Assembly (NCBI GenBank): GCA_022376925.1
Contig: JAIOJX010000002.1
Location: 40,076,501-40,140,500, forward strand
DNA from: Tragulus kanchil
Lineage: Eukaryota; Chordata; Mammalia; Artiodactyla; Tragulidae
Reading direction: 5' to 3'
Length of the DNA stretch: 64,000 bases
This document shows positions 47,611-58,223 of this stretch, piece by piece (positions within the stretch are counted from its first letter, which is position 1; the number at the start of each line of letters is the position of its first letter). The notes beneath the pieces are model-generated. The model made no database searches. It was not told the DNA's origin and saw only the letters and a program-made list of their open reading frames with translations. The position numbers and the translations under genes were made by a program.

Positions 47611-49802
47611 GAGTCTGCCAATGCCTGTGGTGCAGATGTGACACATCTGTGTGAGGAAAGCATGGGAAAGTCTGGAAAATTCATGGCGGGTCTACTGACT
47701 TTTGGATCCAGAATGTCTCAGTGAAGGACCCTGACTTTTGGGGCAATGGAACTCAAAAGTAGTATTTCCTTTTCTCCTGAAATGCTGTGATTAAAACAAG
47801 GAAAAAGTGGGGATCCATGTAATATGGGTCATGATCTGAGATAATTTTTAAAAATAATTGATATTGCTTTCTACATGTTGAAAATTGTCTAATAAGAACA
47901 TTAGACACAGAATAAAGAACACTGTATTTTGCCTAAGAATAATAGGCTAAAAAATAGCTTTATAGGTAATTGTTAAGGTAATATTATTTAGGATCCAATT
48001 AGAAACAACCGAGAATTGTAATATCTTAAAATGTTTTAAATTCTTTTCAGTTAAATATAGGTCTTTCATGAAATTATTTGAAAATTAGAAGTGGAAGGAA
48101 GTGGATTTTCCTCTCTGGGAGTTATTTTCTGGTCTAAGCCTTTGCCTCTAAACTTACCTCTCAGTACTAATCTATGTGTGTTAGTCACTTAGTTGTGTCC
48201 AGCTCTGTGTGACCCCATGGACTGTAGCCCTCCAGCCTCCTCTGCCCATGCAGCTCTCCAGGCAAGAATACTAGAGTGGGTTGCCATTTCCTTCTCCAGG
48301 GGATCTCCCCGACCCAGGGATCGGACCCCAATCTCCTGCACTGCAGGCAGATTCTTTACCAGTGAGCCAGTTGTTTTTCTTTAATTCCTCAAGGCAAGTA
48401 AAGCCATTTTCTCTAAAAACACTTTGAGTCCTGTGTACACGGCATAAATGAAATTACCAGGAACTTGCATGGCATGTACAGAAGGTCAGTGAGAAATGGG
48501 ACAAATCATTGTTGAAATAAGGAACTGAAGTGAAACTGAAAGAGACAGTCTGATCATAAGGAAAACGTTTCCTTAATGAGTGTCAGACTATACTCCAAAA
48601 TAAATCTTAACTCATTTACAAAGCTAAACCAGTTCAGGCCATCACCTTTTCTGCTTATGCTGAACATCTCAGGGATTTTCAAAAAGGCAACCCACTCCGA
48701 GTCTGCCAATGCCTGTGGTGCAGATGTGACACATCTGTGTGAGGAAAGCATGGGAAAGTCTGGAAAATTCATGGCGGGTCTACTGACTTTTGGATCCAGA
48801 ATGTCTCAGTGAAGGACCCTGACTTTTGGGGCAATGGAACTCAAAAGTAGTATTTCCTTTTCTCCTGAAATGCTGTGATTAAAACAAGGAAAAAGTGGGG
48901 ATCCATGTAATATGGGTCATGATCTGAGATAATTTTTAAAAATAATTGATATTGCTTTCTACATGTTGAAAATTGTCTAATAAGAACATTAGACACAGAA
49001 TAAAGAACACTGTATTTTGCCTAAGAATAATAGGCTAAAAAATAGCTTTATAGGTAATTGTTAAGGTAATATTATTTAGGATCCAATTAGAAACAACCGA
49101 GAATTGTAATATCTTAAAATGTTTTAAATTCTTTTCAGTTAAATATAGGTCTTTCATGAAATTATTTGAAAATTAGAAGTGGAAGGAAGTGGATTTTCCT
49201 CTCTGGGAGTTATTTTCTGGTCTAAGCCTTTGCCTCTAAACTTACCTCTCAGTACTAATCTATGTGTGTTAGTCACTTAGTTGTGTCCAGCTCTGTGTGA
49301 CCCCATGGACTGTAGCCCTCCAGCCTCCTCTGCCCATGCAGCTCTCCAGGCAAGAATACTAGAGTGGGTTGCCATTTCCTTCTCCAGGGGATCTCCCCGA
49401 CCCAGGGATCGGACCCCAATCTCCTGCACTGCAGGCAGATTCTTTACCAGTGAGCCAGTTGTTTTTCTTTAATTCCTCAAGGCAAGTAAAGCCATTTTCT
49501 CTAAAAACACTTTGAGTCCTGTGTACACGGCATAAATGAAATTACCAGGAACTTGCATGGCATGTACAGAAGGTCAGTGAGAAATGGGACAAATCATTGT
49601 TGAAATAAGGAACTGAAGTGAAACTGAAAGAGACAGTCTGATCATAAGGAAAACGTTTCCTTAATGAGTGTCAGACTATACTCCAAAATAAATCTTAACT
49701 CATTTACAAAGCTAAACCAGTTCAGGCCATCACCTTTTCTGCTTATCTGCTGAACATCTCAGGGATTTTCTTATTTTGGAGAAGGAAATGGCAACCCACT
49801 CC
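47611..49802. repeat. Direct duplication 16 (two copies, period 1088), chained to duplication 15
   Basis: Copy 1 is 47611-48698 and copy 2 is 48699-49802, joined bluntly. Copy 1 ends with TTTTCAAAAAGGCAACCCAC, about 14 bp shorter than the corresponding text of copy 2, and lacks TC in GCTTATCTGCTG. Positions 47611-47828 belong to both duplications 15 and 16 and so occur three times. Confidence 0.97.
48176..48372 (-). mobile_element. Bov-tA SINE
   Basis: Antisense Bov-tA: GTGTGACCCCATGGACTGTA, CAAGAATACTAGAGTGGGTT, CAGGGATCGGACCCCAATCT, GCAGATTCTTTACCAGTGAG. The duplicate is at 49264-49460. Confidence 0.93.
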
Positions 49803-49863
49803 AATATTCTTGCCTGGAGAATCCCATGGACAGAGGAGCCTGGTGGGTTACAGTCTATGGGAT
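49777..49863 (+). mobile_element. BovA SINE fragment
   Basis: AGAAGGAAATGGCAACCCAC, AATATTCTTGCCTGGAGAAT, AGGAGCCTGGTGGGTTACAG. Truncated at the 3' end. Only its first bases appear, altered, at the end of copy 1 of duplication 16 (48686-48698). Confidence 0.9.
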
Positions 49864-50345
49864 GCTGATCATCTCAGAATTTTCTTAGTGGAAAGGAAAA
49901 GGAAACCAAGTCATCTCTTGTACATTAGAGAATTCTATTTGTGTTGATGTTGCCTTTTAATTATAAATTATGCATAGTATATTGTTAGTTATGCTCTGTA
50001 ATTTCCACTTAAAACTCAATAATCTTGTGTAAGGAGATATTCTCATGCTCATTTGCTTTGATGGAATATGTAAACTATAAGGAAACAGACTCTCTCATCT
50101 ATGCTACCCTCATGAAGCAAAAGTTAGACAATATTAACCCAATTAGATGATATAGAATACTTCTGGCTGTTTCTCACTTTAAGTGCCATAAGTATTATTG
50201 AAAAAAGCACACGTAGATCTCTGTTGGCTGTCATCTCACTAAATTCTGTTAATAAACCAGGAAATGGTATTTTTAGACAATTTTGAGATTGTGCAGGGCT
50301 TCTGGGTGGTCTATCATTGATTAAATTGACCTTCTTGCTTACCAC
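49864..50345. other. Unrecognised AT-rich DNA
   Basis: No family or gene is recognised. Confidence 0.5.
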
Positions 50346-50562
50346 TGGGGGCTTTCCAGATGGCTTGTTGGGCAAAGAATCTACTTGCAGTGCAGGAGAC
50401 AGGAGGCATGGGCTTGATCCCTGAACTGGGAAGATCCCCTGGAGAAGGAAATGGCAACCCATTCCAGGATTCTTGCTTGAGAAATCCCATGGACAGAGGA
50501 GCCAGGCAGGCTATAGTCCACGGGGTCACAGAGTCAAACACAACTGAGGGACTCAGCACACA
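50346..50562 (+). mobile_element. Bov-tA SINE, full length
   Basis: GGGGGCTTTCCAGATGGCTT head, GCTTGATCCCTGAACTGGGA, CCTGGAGAAGGAAATGGCAA, CATGGACAGAGGAGCCAGGC, and GGGGTCACAGAGTCAAACAC tail. The head B box and BovA body are in the standard order. Confidence 0.95.
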
Positions 50563-51286
50563 AACCTACTATTGATGTCAGCTCTGTTCGGAGGTTTTGG
50601 GACCTTGTGTATTTAGAATTGTTATTTTAACTGCCTTAGCACTTCTGGCATATGTATCCTCAGTATAAATTCTTCCTGGAAAATAAACAGTGCATTGGAC
50701 AGATTACAGAGACACAGGGGCAAAAAAACAATACTTGTTGCAACCAAGCTAAGCGAGGATGTAAGATTCATCATCTCTTGTGCCGTTGTTTTATTAAATG
50801 CGCTGGATGCCTCCCTGGCGTCCCACTTCTCCTCATGAAGTTATTGTTTCTTTACTCTAGTTGACAGGAGGTTGATCAAATCTCTCGATTGAAATCTAGA
50901 TGACATCTGTAATATCAGTGAGTCGGTCATGTTATTTTGAACCTGTCTAAAGTGTTTTTCCAGAACTAAAGTCTCATAAATGAAATTGTAAGAAGTAAAC
51001 TTGTTGATATTTTCAAATAATAAATATATCATGTTATTTTAAGAGAGCAAGTGGGATAAAAACTATCAAATCTGAAGTAGTTCACATGATTTTTCTCTAG
51101 TGTGTTTTTTCTCCTAATTAATCTAAATATACACACACTTCCCAGGTGGCTATGTATATAACTAGGCAACATGTTTCGTATAGGATATCATGCAAAAATG
51201 TATTTAGAACTTTCTGTTTGATGCCACTGAGACACAGTTGAAGAAGAAATTGCAGCTGTTTCACCAGGACATTTATTCATCCGGGT
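50563..51286. other. Unrecognised single-copy DNA
   Basis: No repeat family or exon is recognised. Confidence 0.5.
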
Positions 51287-51812
51287 CAGGGGTCCCCAAC
51301 CTCCAGGGCCTCATGCCGGATGATCTGAGGGGAAGCTGCTGTAATAATAATAGGAATAAAGGGCTTCCCCTGGTGGTCCAGTGGGTAAGGACATCGCCTT
51401 GCAGTGCAAGGGGTGCCAGTTCGATCCCTGGCCTAGGAAGATCCCACGTGCTGTGGAGTGGCTGGACTGATGTGTCCAATTACCGAGCTGGAGCTATGGG
51501 GCGCATGCGACGACAGAGGTCACCATGATGGGAGGCCCACAGGAGCCAAAGAACAAAGACAGATGAAAATAGGTAAATGAAAGGCCAATAGAAGTGACCC
51601 GCCCGTCCCCCTCCCTCCCCACCTCACCTCCCCAAAAAAAGATAAATAAATAAAATAAATGTTTTAAAAAAAATTTAAAAAAAATAGGAATAAAGTGCAC
51701 AGCAAAGGCAATGCTCTTGAATCATCCCTAAACCACCCACCTCAACCTCCGTTTGTGGAAAACTCGTCTTCTACAAAACTGGTCCCTGGTGCCAAAAAGG
51801 AAGGGGGCCTTG
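51287..51812 (-). mobile_element. hAT-like DNA element split by a CHR-2 SINE
   Basis: The outer ends CAGGGGTCCCCAACCTCCAG and CCCTGGTGCCAAAAAGGAAG form imperfect inverted repeats of the same kind as the element at 10422-10606, which lies in the opposite orientation. Without the SINE it is about 190 bp. Target-site repeats are not clear. The right half is duplicated at 52790-52919; the left half is present only once because duplication 17 starts inside it. Confidence 0.72.
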
Positions 51813-53568
51813 AACTGGGTGACAAGCTCACACCTGCCTTTAATCAGGTCTTGTTCTATCTGTTGTGTGGGCTTTTCAGACATCCTTGTAACTGGAAAGA
51901 ATGGGAACACACTCAAACGGTTAAAATTTCTAATATTGTAAATTTAGATATCGTTAGCATCGAGAAAGGGCTCATTTCCTAAATGATTGCCACGTCTTCT
52001 TATTTGTCCTAAAGGTGTTTCTTGAATACGTACATTGTGCTCAGCACCTGAAAATGAAGTGCTTCTGAGCTCTTACTAAAATGCAGCTTCAGTGCCAGAT
52101 CCTACCGTTTAACCCTGAAAGTGCTGTTGCAGAGTACCCAGTGTGAGCTGGGTGGCTTTATAATCTAAGTGTGCATTGTCTCTGTGTTTGTAACTGAACT
52201 TACTCACTTAGATGATTTCTTCCCAATAAGGCAAGACATACATTTTAAAAATTCTACTAAAGTGTAGCTGACTTACAATGCATGTTAGTTTTAGCCATAC
52301 AGCACAGTGATTCAGTTATATATAACATAAATATGCATATCTTCACAAAATGGACTTTTTCATAAGAGAATCTCCTCCCAGGAAAAGGCCACACATGAAG
52401 CCAGCCATGTCTGTAGTGCAAGCAGCAGAGACCTGGCCTCCAACTCCAACATGTCCCTACTATTAAAGGGCTTCCCCTGGTGGTCCAGTGGGTAAGGACA
52501 TCGCCTTGCAGTGCAAGGGGTGCCAGTTCGATCCCTGGCCTAGGAAGATCCCACGTGCTGTGGAGTGGCTGGACTGATGTGTCCAATTACCGAGCTGGAG
52601 CTATGGGGCGCATGCGACGACAGAGGTCACCATGATGGGAGGCCCACAGGAGCCAAAGAACAAAGACAGATGAAAATAGGTAAATGAAAGGCCAATAGAA
52701 GTGACCCGCCCGTCCCCCTCCCTCCCCACCTCACCTCCCCAAAAAAAGATAAATAAATAAAATAAATGTTTTAAAAAAAATTTAAAAAAAATAGGAATAA
52801 AGTGCACAGCAAAGGCAATGCTCTTGAATCATCCCTAAACCACCCACCTCAACCTCCGTTTGTGGAAAACTCGTCTTCTACAAAACTGGTCCCTGGTGCC
52901 AAAAAGGAAGGGGGCCTTGAACTGGGTGACAAGCTCACACCTGCCTTTAATCAGGTCTTGTTCTATCTGTTGTGTGGGCTTTTCAGACATCCTTGTAACT
53001 GGAAAGAATGGGAACACACTCAAACGGTTAAAATTTCTAATATTGTAAATTTAGATATCGTTAGCATCGAGAAAGGGCTCATTTCCTAAATGATTGCCAC
53101 GTCTTCTTATTTGTCCTAAAGGTGTTTCTTGAATACGTACATTGTGCTCAGCACCTGAAAATGAAGTGCTTCTGAGCTCTTACTAAAATGCAGCTTCAGT
53201 GCCAGATCCTACCGTTTAACCCTGAAAGTGCTGTTGCAGAGTACCCAGTGTGAGCTGGGTGGCTTTATAATCTAAGTGTGCATTGTCTCTGTGTTTGTAA
53301 CTGAACTTACTCACTTAGATGATTTCTTCCCAATAAGGCAAGACATACATTTTAAAAATTCTACTAAAGTGTAGCTGACTTACAATGCATGTTAGTTTTA
53401 GCCATACAGCACAGTGATTCAGTTATATATAACATAAATATGCATATCTTCACAAAATGGACTTTTTCATAAGAGAATCTCCTCCCAGGAAAAGGCCACA
53501 CATGAAGCCAGCCATGTCTGTAGTGCAAGCAGCAGAGACCTGGCCTCCAACTCCAACATGTCCCTACT
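51357..53568. repeat. Direct duplication 17 (two copies, period 1107)
   Basis: Copy 1 is 51357-52461 and copy 2 is 52464-53568, with 2 unmatched bases between. No other differences seen by eye. Copy 2 starts 4 bases before a SINE, inside its target-site duplication, so it carries the SINE without the left half of the host element. A possible antisense L1 fragment (52235-52350) and L2-like text near 52005 lie in the unit. Confidence 0.97.
51361..51682 (+). mobile_element. CHR-2 type SINE nested in the hAT-like element
   Basis: GGGCTTCCCCTGGTGGTCCA head, AGTTCGATCCCTGGCCTAGG B-box region, GATCCCACGTGCTGTGGAGT body, and a long A-rich tail. Flanked by a perfect 12-bp repeat AATAGGAATAAA (51349-51360 and 51683-51694). 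The duplicate is at 52468-52789, where only TAAA of the left repeat remains. Confidence 0.92.
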
Positions 53569-53704
53569 TTTACTGACAGTTCGTCCACAATTCAAAATCC
53601 AACCTAAGCGCTACCGCAATATTGACATTTTTAACAAAAATAACATCCCTACCCCAGCAGTGATTTTTCAAGACCCATCTGGCAATTGTAAGAGTGCTTT
53701 CAAA
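53569..53704. other. Short single-copy spacer
   Basis: Nothing recognised between duplication 17 and the BovB end. Confidence 0.5.
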
Positions 53705-54057
53705 TTGTGGTACTGAAGAAGAATCTTGAGAGACCCTTGGACAGCAAGGAGATCAAATTAGTCAATTCTAAAGGAAATCAACACTGAATATTCATTGGAA
53801 GGACTCATGCTGAAGCTCCAATACCTTGGCCACCTGATGTGAAGAGCCCATTCATTGGAAAAGACCCTGATTCTGGAAAAGAATGTAGGCAGTGGGAGAA
53901 GGGGTGGCAGAGGAGGAGCTGGTTAGATGGCATCACCGACTCAATGGACATGAATCTGAGCAAGCTCCAGGAGCTAGTTAAGGACAGAGGAGCCTGGCAT
54001 GCAGGAGTCCATGGGGTCACAAAGAGCAGACACAGCTTAGCAACTGAACAACCACAA
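53705..54057 (+). mobile_element. BovB LINE 3' end
   Basis: AAAGGAAATCAACACTGAAT, CCTTGGCCACCTGATGTGAA, CATTCATTGGAAAAGACCCT, GATGGCATCACCGACTCAAT, GGGGTCACAAAGAGCAGACA. 5'-truncated, single copy. The open frames on both strands here belong to it. Confidence 0.93.
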
Positions 54058-55334
54058 CACTGGTTAATATTAATTTTTACTACCAGAAGAGACTATACAG
54101 AAGGTTAGAAATTTAAGTTAGAAATGTTGATCCTCTTCTTCAGTATGAATTAACAACACAACACAAATCACTAAATAGCACACAATTATTTGGTAATGAG
54201 TTGTAATCATAAGCAGTTTCCCAGAGAGTAAGTATTCATTAAAAATATAATCACTATTAATTGCATTAGTCATTTAATTTAAAAGGCAGAAAATGGATTT
54301 ATATATGAATTTGGGATTATTTCAGTTTCAATCTTTGAAAAGTCTCAATTCTCTGGATTTTTAAAAATAAAAAGTAGAATGAGCAGATGAATATCGTTAT
54401 ACCTCTCATTCCTGCAGCGTCTGAAGATGATGAATTGATTCCTCTTTCTGTGGTCTGTACTCATGCGAAGTTGTAGAGCCTAGAAAATCAGTTCAGTATT
54501 TCCAGAAAATAATGTGGAATCTTTTTTGGCATCACACAATGGTTTATAAGATACATGTCTCACATTTTAATATTTAAACCTGTCTGGCGAGTGGCATTCT
54601 AGTTTCCTCAGTACAAGGTCATGCCACAGACTGACAGTTTCTGGGCCTCAGGACACCAAGGACCTGATTAGACTCAGTCTCTGGACGTGCCTGGTGGGCT
54701 GGCATCTGCATTGGTGGACGAGTGAAGCAGGTTGTCCTCCCCAGTGAGGGCCTAAATAGAATGAAAAGGTGGAGGCAGGGGGCTGAGCTCTACCGGCTCT
54801 GACCTGAGAGTGGCTGTCTCACTCTCCTGGCCCACAGGATTTCCCCTTCACACTGGCCTCACCCCCTGGGCTCTCTCATTCCCAGGGCTCAGAACCTAGC
54901 ACCAGCTCTCATGGTCTCAGTTCATGGAGCAGCTCTTGGGCCTTCTCAGCCTCCAGAGTCCTGTGAGCTGGCACCTTACTAGATCAGAATTGGCTCTCTA
55001 AAAGGATTAGATTTAAAGACAGGGTCGATGCTCCTTCCATTAGTCAACGAAGCTCTCAGATCTGAGCCAGTTTATAGACCCAGAGTCCCGGACACGGGAG
55101 AGCACTTGGCCTCCCTTGAGATAGGACCCTGACACATGGCTGAAAGTTACCCTCTGTCTCCCAGCCTTCCCCAAAGGGATGTGTGGCCTTTCCCCAGGAA
55201 ACTGACTTCAGAGGAAAGGAAAGATCAGGACTGCTGGACACTGGATATTCTTCTTTTCTTTCATTCCTTCATGAAATCATTTAAACTACTGAGTTTGCTT
55301 GCATTACATTTTCAAATCAAGATGAAATTCACTT
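54058..55334. other. Unrecognised DNA with an old repeat relic
   Basis: 54058-54590 is AT-rich and unrecognised. 54600-54840 has GAGTGAAGCAGGTTGTCCTC and GAGGGCCTAAATAGAATGAA, resembling the unnamed old repeat at 37120-37560. 54841-55334 is unrecognised. Confidence 0.45.
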
Positions 55335-55955
55335 AAGATTACACTGGCCACTTTAAAGGGAACAATGCAGGGACATTTAGTCCATTTACAACGTTGCACA
55401 GCCACCACGTGCATCTAGTTCCAAAATGCTTGCACCACTGTTTGCCCCTCACCTCCCTGACTTACAAACACCCACCAGCGTCTGCATGGGTTTTGTATAA
55501 ACAGAATCACGTGATATTTCGTGTCTGCCTTTTGTCCGTTCTTAGTGTGCTCTTTCTGAGGTTTATCATATTGTAGCATGTTTAAACACCTCATTTTTAT
55601 GATTGAATAGTATTTCCTTGTGTTCATTACATAACACCACAATTAGTTATCCGCTTATCTACTGAGGGACACTTGGGTCATCTCCACCTTTTGGCACTGT
55701 GGACAGAAGTGCTGTGAATGCGCCTACACAGGTATCTGCCTGAGCACTGGCTTCATTTCTTTGGGGTCTGTACTTACGAGTATATGGCTGGTTCGTGGAG
55801 TAATTCTTCAAGTGTATGGGTGGTTTGTAGAGTATTTCTGCATCTAGCATTTAGCAGAACCATCATCTGTTTCCACAAGGGCTTCACCATCTTACCTTCT
55901 CACCCAGAACATCTGAGAGTTCCAATTTCTCCACATCCTCTCCACCTCTGTTTAT
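55335..55955 (-). mobile_element. Old L1 3' region, antisense
   Basis: The order ACAACGTTGCACAGCCACCA, CTAGTTCCAAAATGCTTGCA, TGAATAGTATTTCCTTGTGT, TTGGCACTGTGGACAGAAGT and AATTTCTCCACATCCTCTCC is that of an ancient L1 3' end read in reverse, as at 33775-35290. Confidence 0.7.
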
Positions 55956-58049
55956 TCTTCCTCACTCTGAACTGGGATAATCCTTCCATACCAAGCTGGC
56001 TGCCTGCAGTTCTGTTTTGCCATCTCCTCCAGTTTCTGGGCACCCACAGATCTGCCAGAAACACACCCCTGGGGTCCTCTCCTGCCTTTTCTGAGTGTGT
56101 ATCTGGGGCTGCACCTCCTCTTTCTCTGGTTTTGTGTGGTGGTTGTTTGGAGTCCTCACTCCTGTCGAATCTTCTGCTCCTCCTCCCTACATTGGGTCTA
56201 TCTGACCGGCCCCTTTGCTATCCCCACACCAGGTGGGCATGGGTGGTGGACCTCTCGAGTTGCTTTGACAGACACCAGAGTTACTCCCAGAACAACAGCT
56301 CCAGCCCCAGGCAGAGGGGAGGAAAAACAAGGTCAGCGTCTGTGCTTGTCCCTCCGGGCACTTCCGAAAGGTCAGAAAACAAAATTTTAAGAGTATTTTT
56401 AAAACCGAGTCCACAGTAGCCTCCGAACCATGGAACCGCACCAGGAACAGGAGTCTCCATGTCCATCCTTGAAGCTGCTCAGTTTTCACCAGCAGGGAAG
56501 AGGAAGCAGTGGGCAGGTGAACAGAAACACCACATTTTCTTACCAAAAATTACCTGCCCTTTTCATTATTAAACAGTCCTATGGTAACTGAAAGTTTTCA
56601 ATTTGTCTTTAGGGTTCCAGGAAATCGATTCTACAATTCTCATGTTATATGAAATTCTCTTTCTTACCTTTAAACATTTATTCTTTGCTTTTAAGTTTTA
56701 AACTTAACTCCAGCGAAATCAAGCTCTTGTCATTCTATGCCTCAAGTCAGGCCTTTAATGGTCTTGCCTTTTGCCTGAAATGATACTTCTGTCTTTCCTG
56801 TTTTATTTTTAACTTGGTATATTCTATTGGAATATAGGCTGTCTGTGATCAGGATATCTGTTTTCTTCATTCCTACAAGCCTCACATCTAGAAAATATGA
56901 TACGTCCTAAATGAACATGTGGTGAATAGATGTCAAATTTAAAGATCTTTCTGCGTATTTCCAACTGAATTCCTCGGTGTGAACAAGACCCTCCTATCTG
57001 CAGTGCTGTATGTCCCATTGCAGCTCTTATTATAGTCGGTCTTAGTCCACCATTGTTTATTTTTTTAGGAAATTGCAGTTCTGGTCTGTAAATGCCTTGG
57101 GAATAAACTTATTTACCTACCAATATCTTGCCAGGAATAGATTCTTAGCTACTGTTAGTCATTTTTCAATCTCCAGTTGAATTCTAGAGGAGCATAAAGG
57201 AGTGTTATCTGAGCGGAAGCCACTGATTTGCATTACAGAAGCAACCTGGCTTGTCCCCTGGAAGAGGGGGGCCACAGGTGGTCACCCCAGTCAGCCTGAG
57301 TTCACTGGGCACTAGGGTCTCATTCATTATGGTCACTCCACCTCCTCTTCTCCCCTCATGTTTGAAAGGTCTGACAGAGCACTATTATATGTATCCATTC
57401 CCATCTAAGACTTCAGCTACGTTGCTTGGTTCCAATAATTATCAAAATAATCAGAGAACTTAGTGAAGTGGACCAAAATTTAATTTCAGGGAGCTTGAAT
57501 ACCATGGCCTTCTCCTTTTTCTGTTTGGAGAGTTCTACTGTTCAGAAAGATCATAAAGTCCTTTTTATGGGCTTAGAATAAAACTTTTATATTGATCTTT
57601 AATCCTTTTTAGTTCTTTTTTATTTTTGGTGGTTTCTCAGCAGTAGACTGGAAATGGAAGGAAAACAATGGCAGCTAGCACGAAACTGTAGTTAGATGAC
57701 TAGCAACACACATTAGAGACCATTGTCATCTCTCTGATTGTTGCTAATGGGACAAAAATGGGAAAAATCATTTACAGAAAGGAAATCGTCAACAAAGCAT
57801 GATGCATGAGTATCCAGAATGAGATATTGTGCGCCTTAAATGATGTCTAAAACTATGGGGCTCTTTATCCACTCATATTAATTAAAAGGGGAGGAAAGTC
57901 TTAATACTTTCTGTGATATTTATTTTGCTTGAAAAGTTTTCAATACAGTAAACTTGGGAGAAAACACATCAGCAATTTTAATGTGCTTCATAGTCTTGAG
58001 AATATAGATGCATTTATTTTATAAACTTACCTCGAGGGCCTCTGTAGCA
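55956..58049. other. Unrecognised single-copy DNA
   Basis: The longest non-duplicated stretch without a recognised family. 55956-56560 is GC-richer and carries the 3' part of a 233-codon open frame (55718-56419) that begins inside the L1 relic. No domain is recognised and it is not called a gene. The remainder is AT-rich. Confidence 0.45.
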
Positions 58050-58185
58050 GTCTAGAGGGGTGGGAGTGGGAGGGAGATGGGAAGGAAGCTCAAGAGGGAA
58101 GGGACATATGTATACTTATGGCTGATTCAGGTTGATGTGTGGCAGTAAACAACAAAACTCTGTAAAAAATTTAAAAAAGAAACAG
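58050..58185 (+). mobile_element. LINE 3' tail
   Basis: A G-rich tract, then GAAGGGACATATGTATACTT, ATGGCTGATTCAGGTTGATG and AACAACAAAACTCTGTAAAA: a ruminant L1-type 3' tail, related to the one at 100-200. Confidence 0.55.
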
Positions 58186-58223
58186 CAAAAAAAGAATCTT
58201 CCCAATCAACCACAATGTACATT

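Larger units (their letters stand above)
45688..47828. repeat. Direct duplication 15 (two copies, period 1075)
   Basis: Copy 1 is 45688-46750 and copy 2 is 46763-47828, with 12 unmatched bases between. Apart from an A-run, the differences sit in the right half of the SINE: CATGGGAGTGGGTAACC versus CACTGGAGTGGGTTGCC, plus CTTCTC versus CTTCTCC. Confidence 0.97.

Noticed and set aside
55718..56419. The longest open frame in the window (233 codons)
   Set aside because: It starts inside an antisense L1 relic, shows no recognisable domain, and the opposite strand also has overlapping open frames in a GC-richer stretch. Chance is more likely than a gene.
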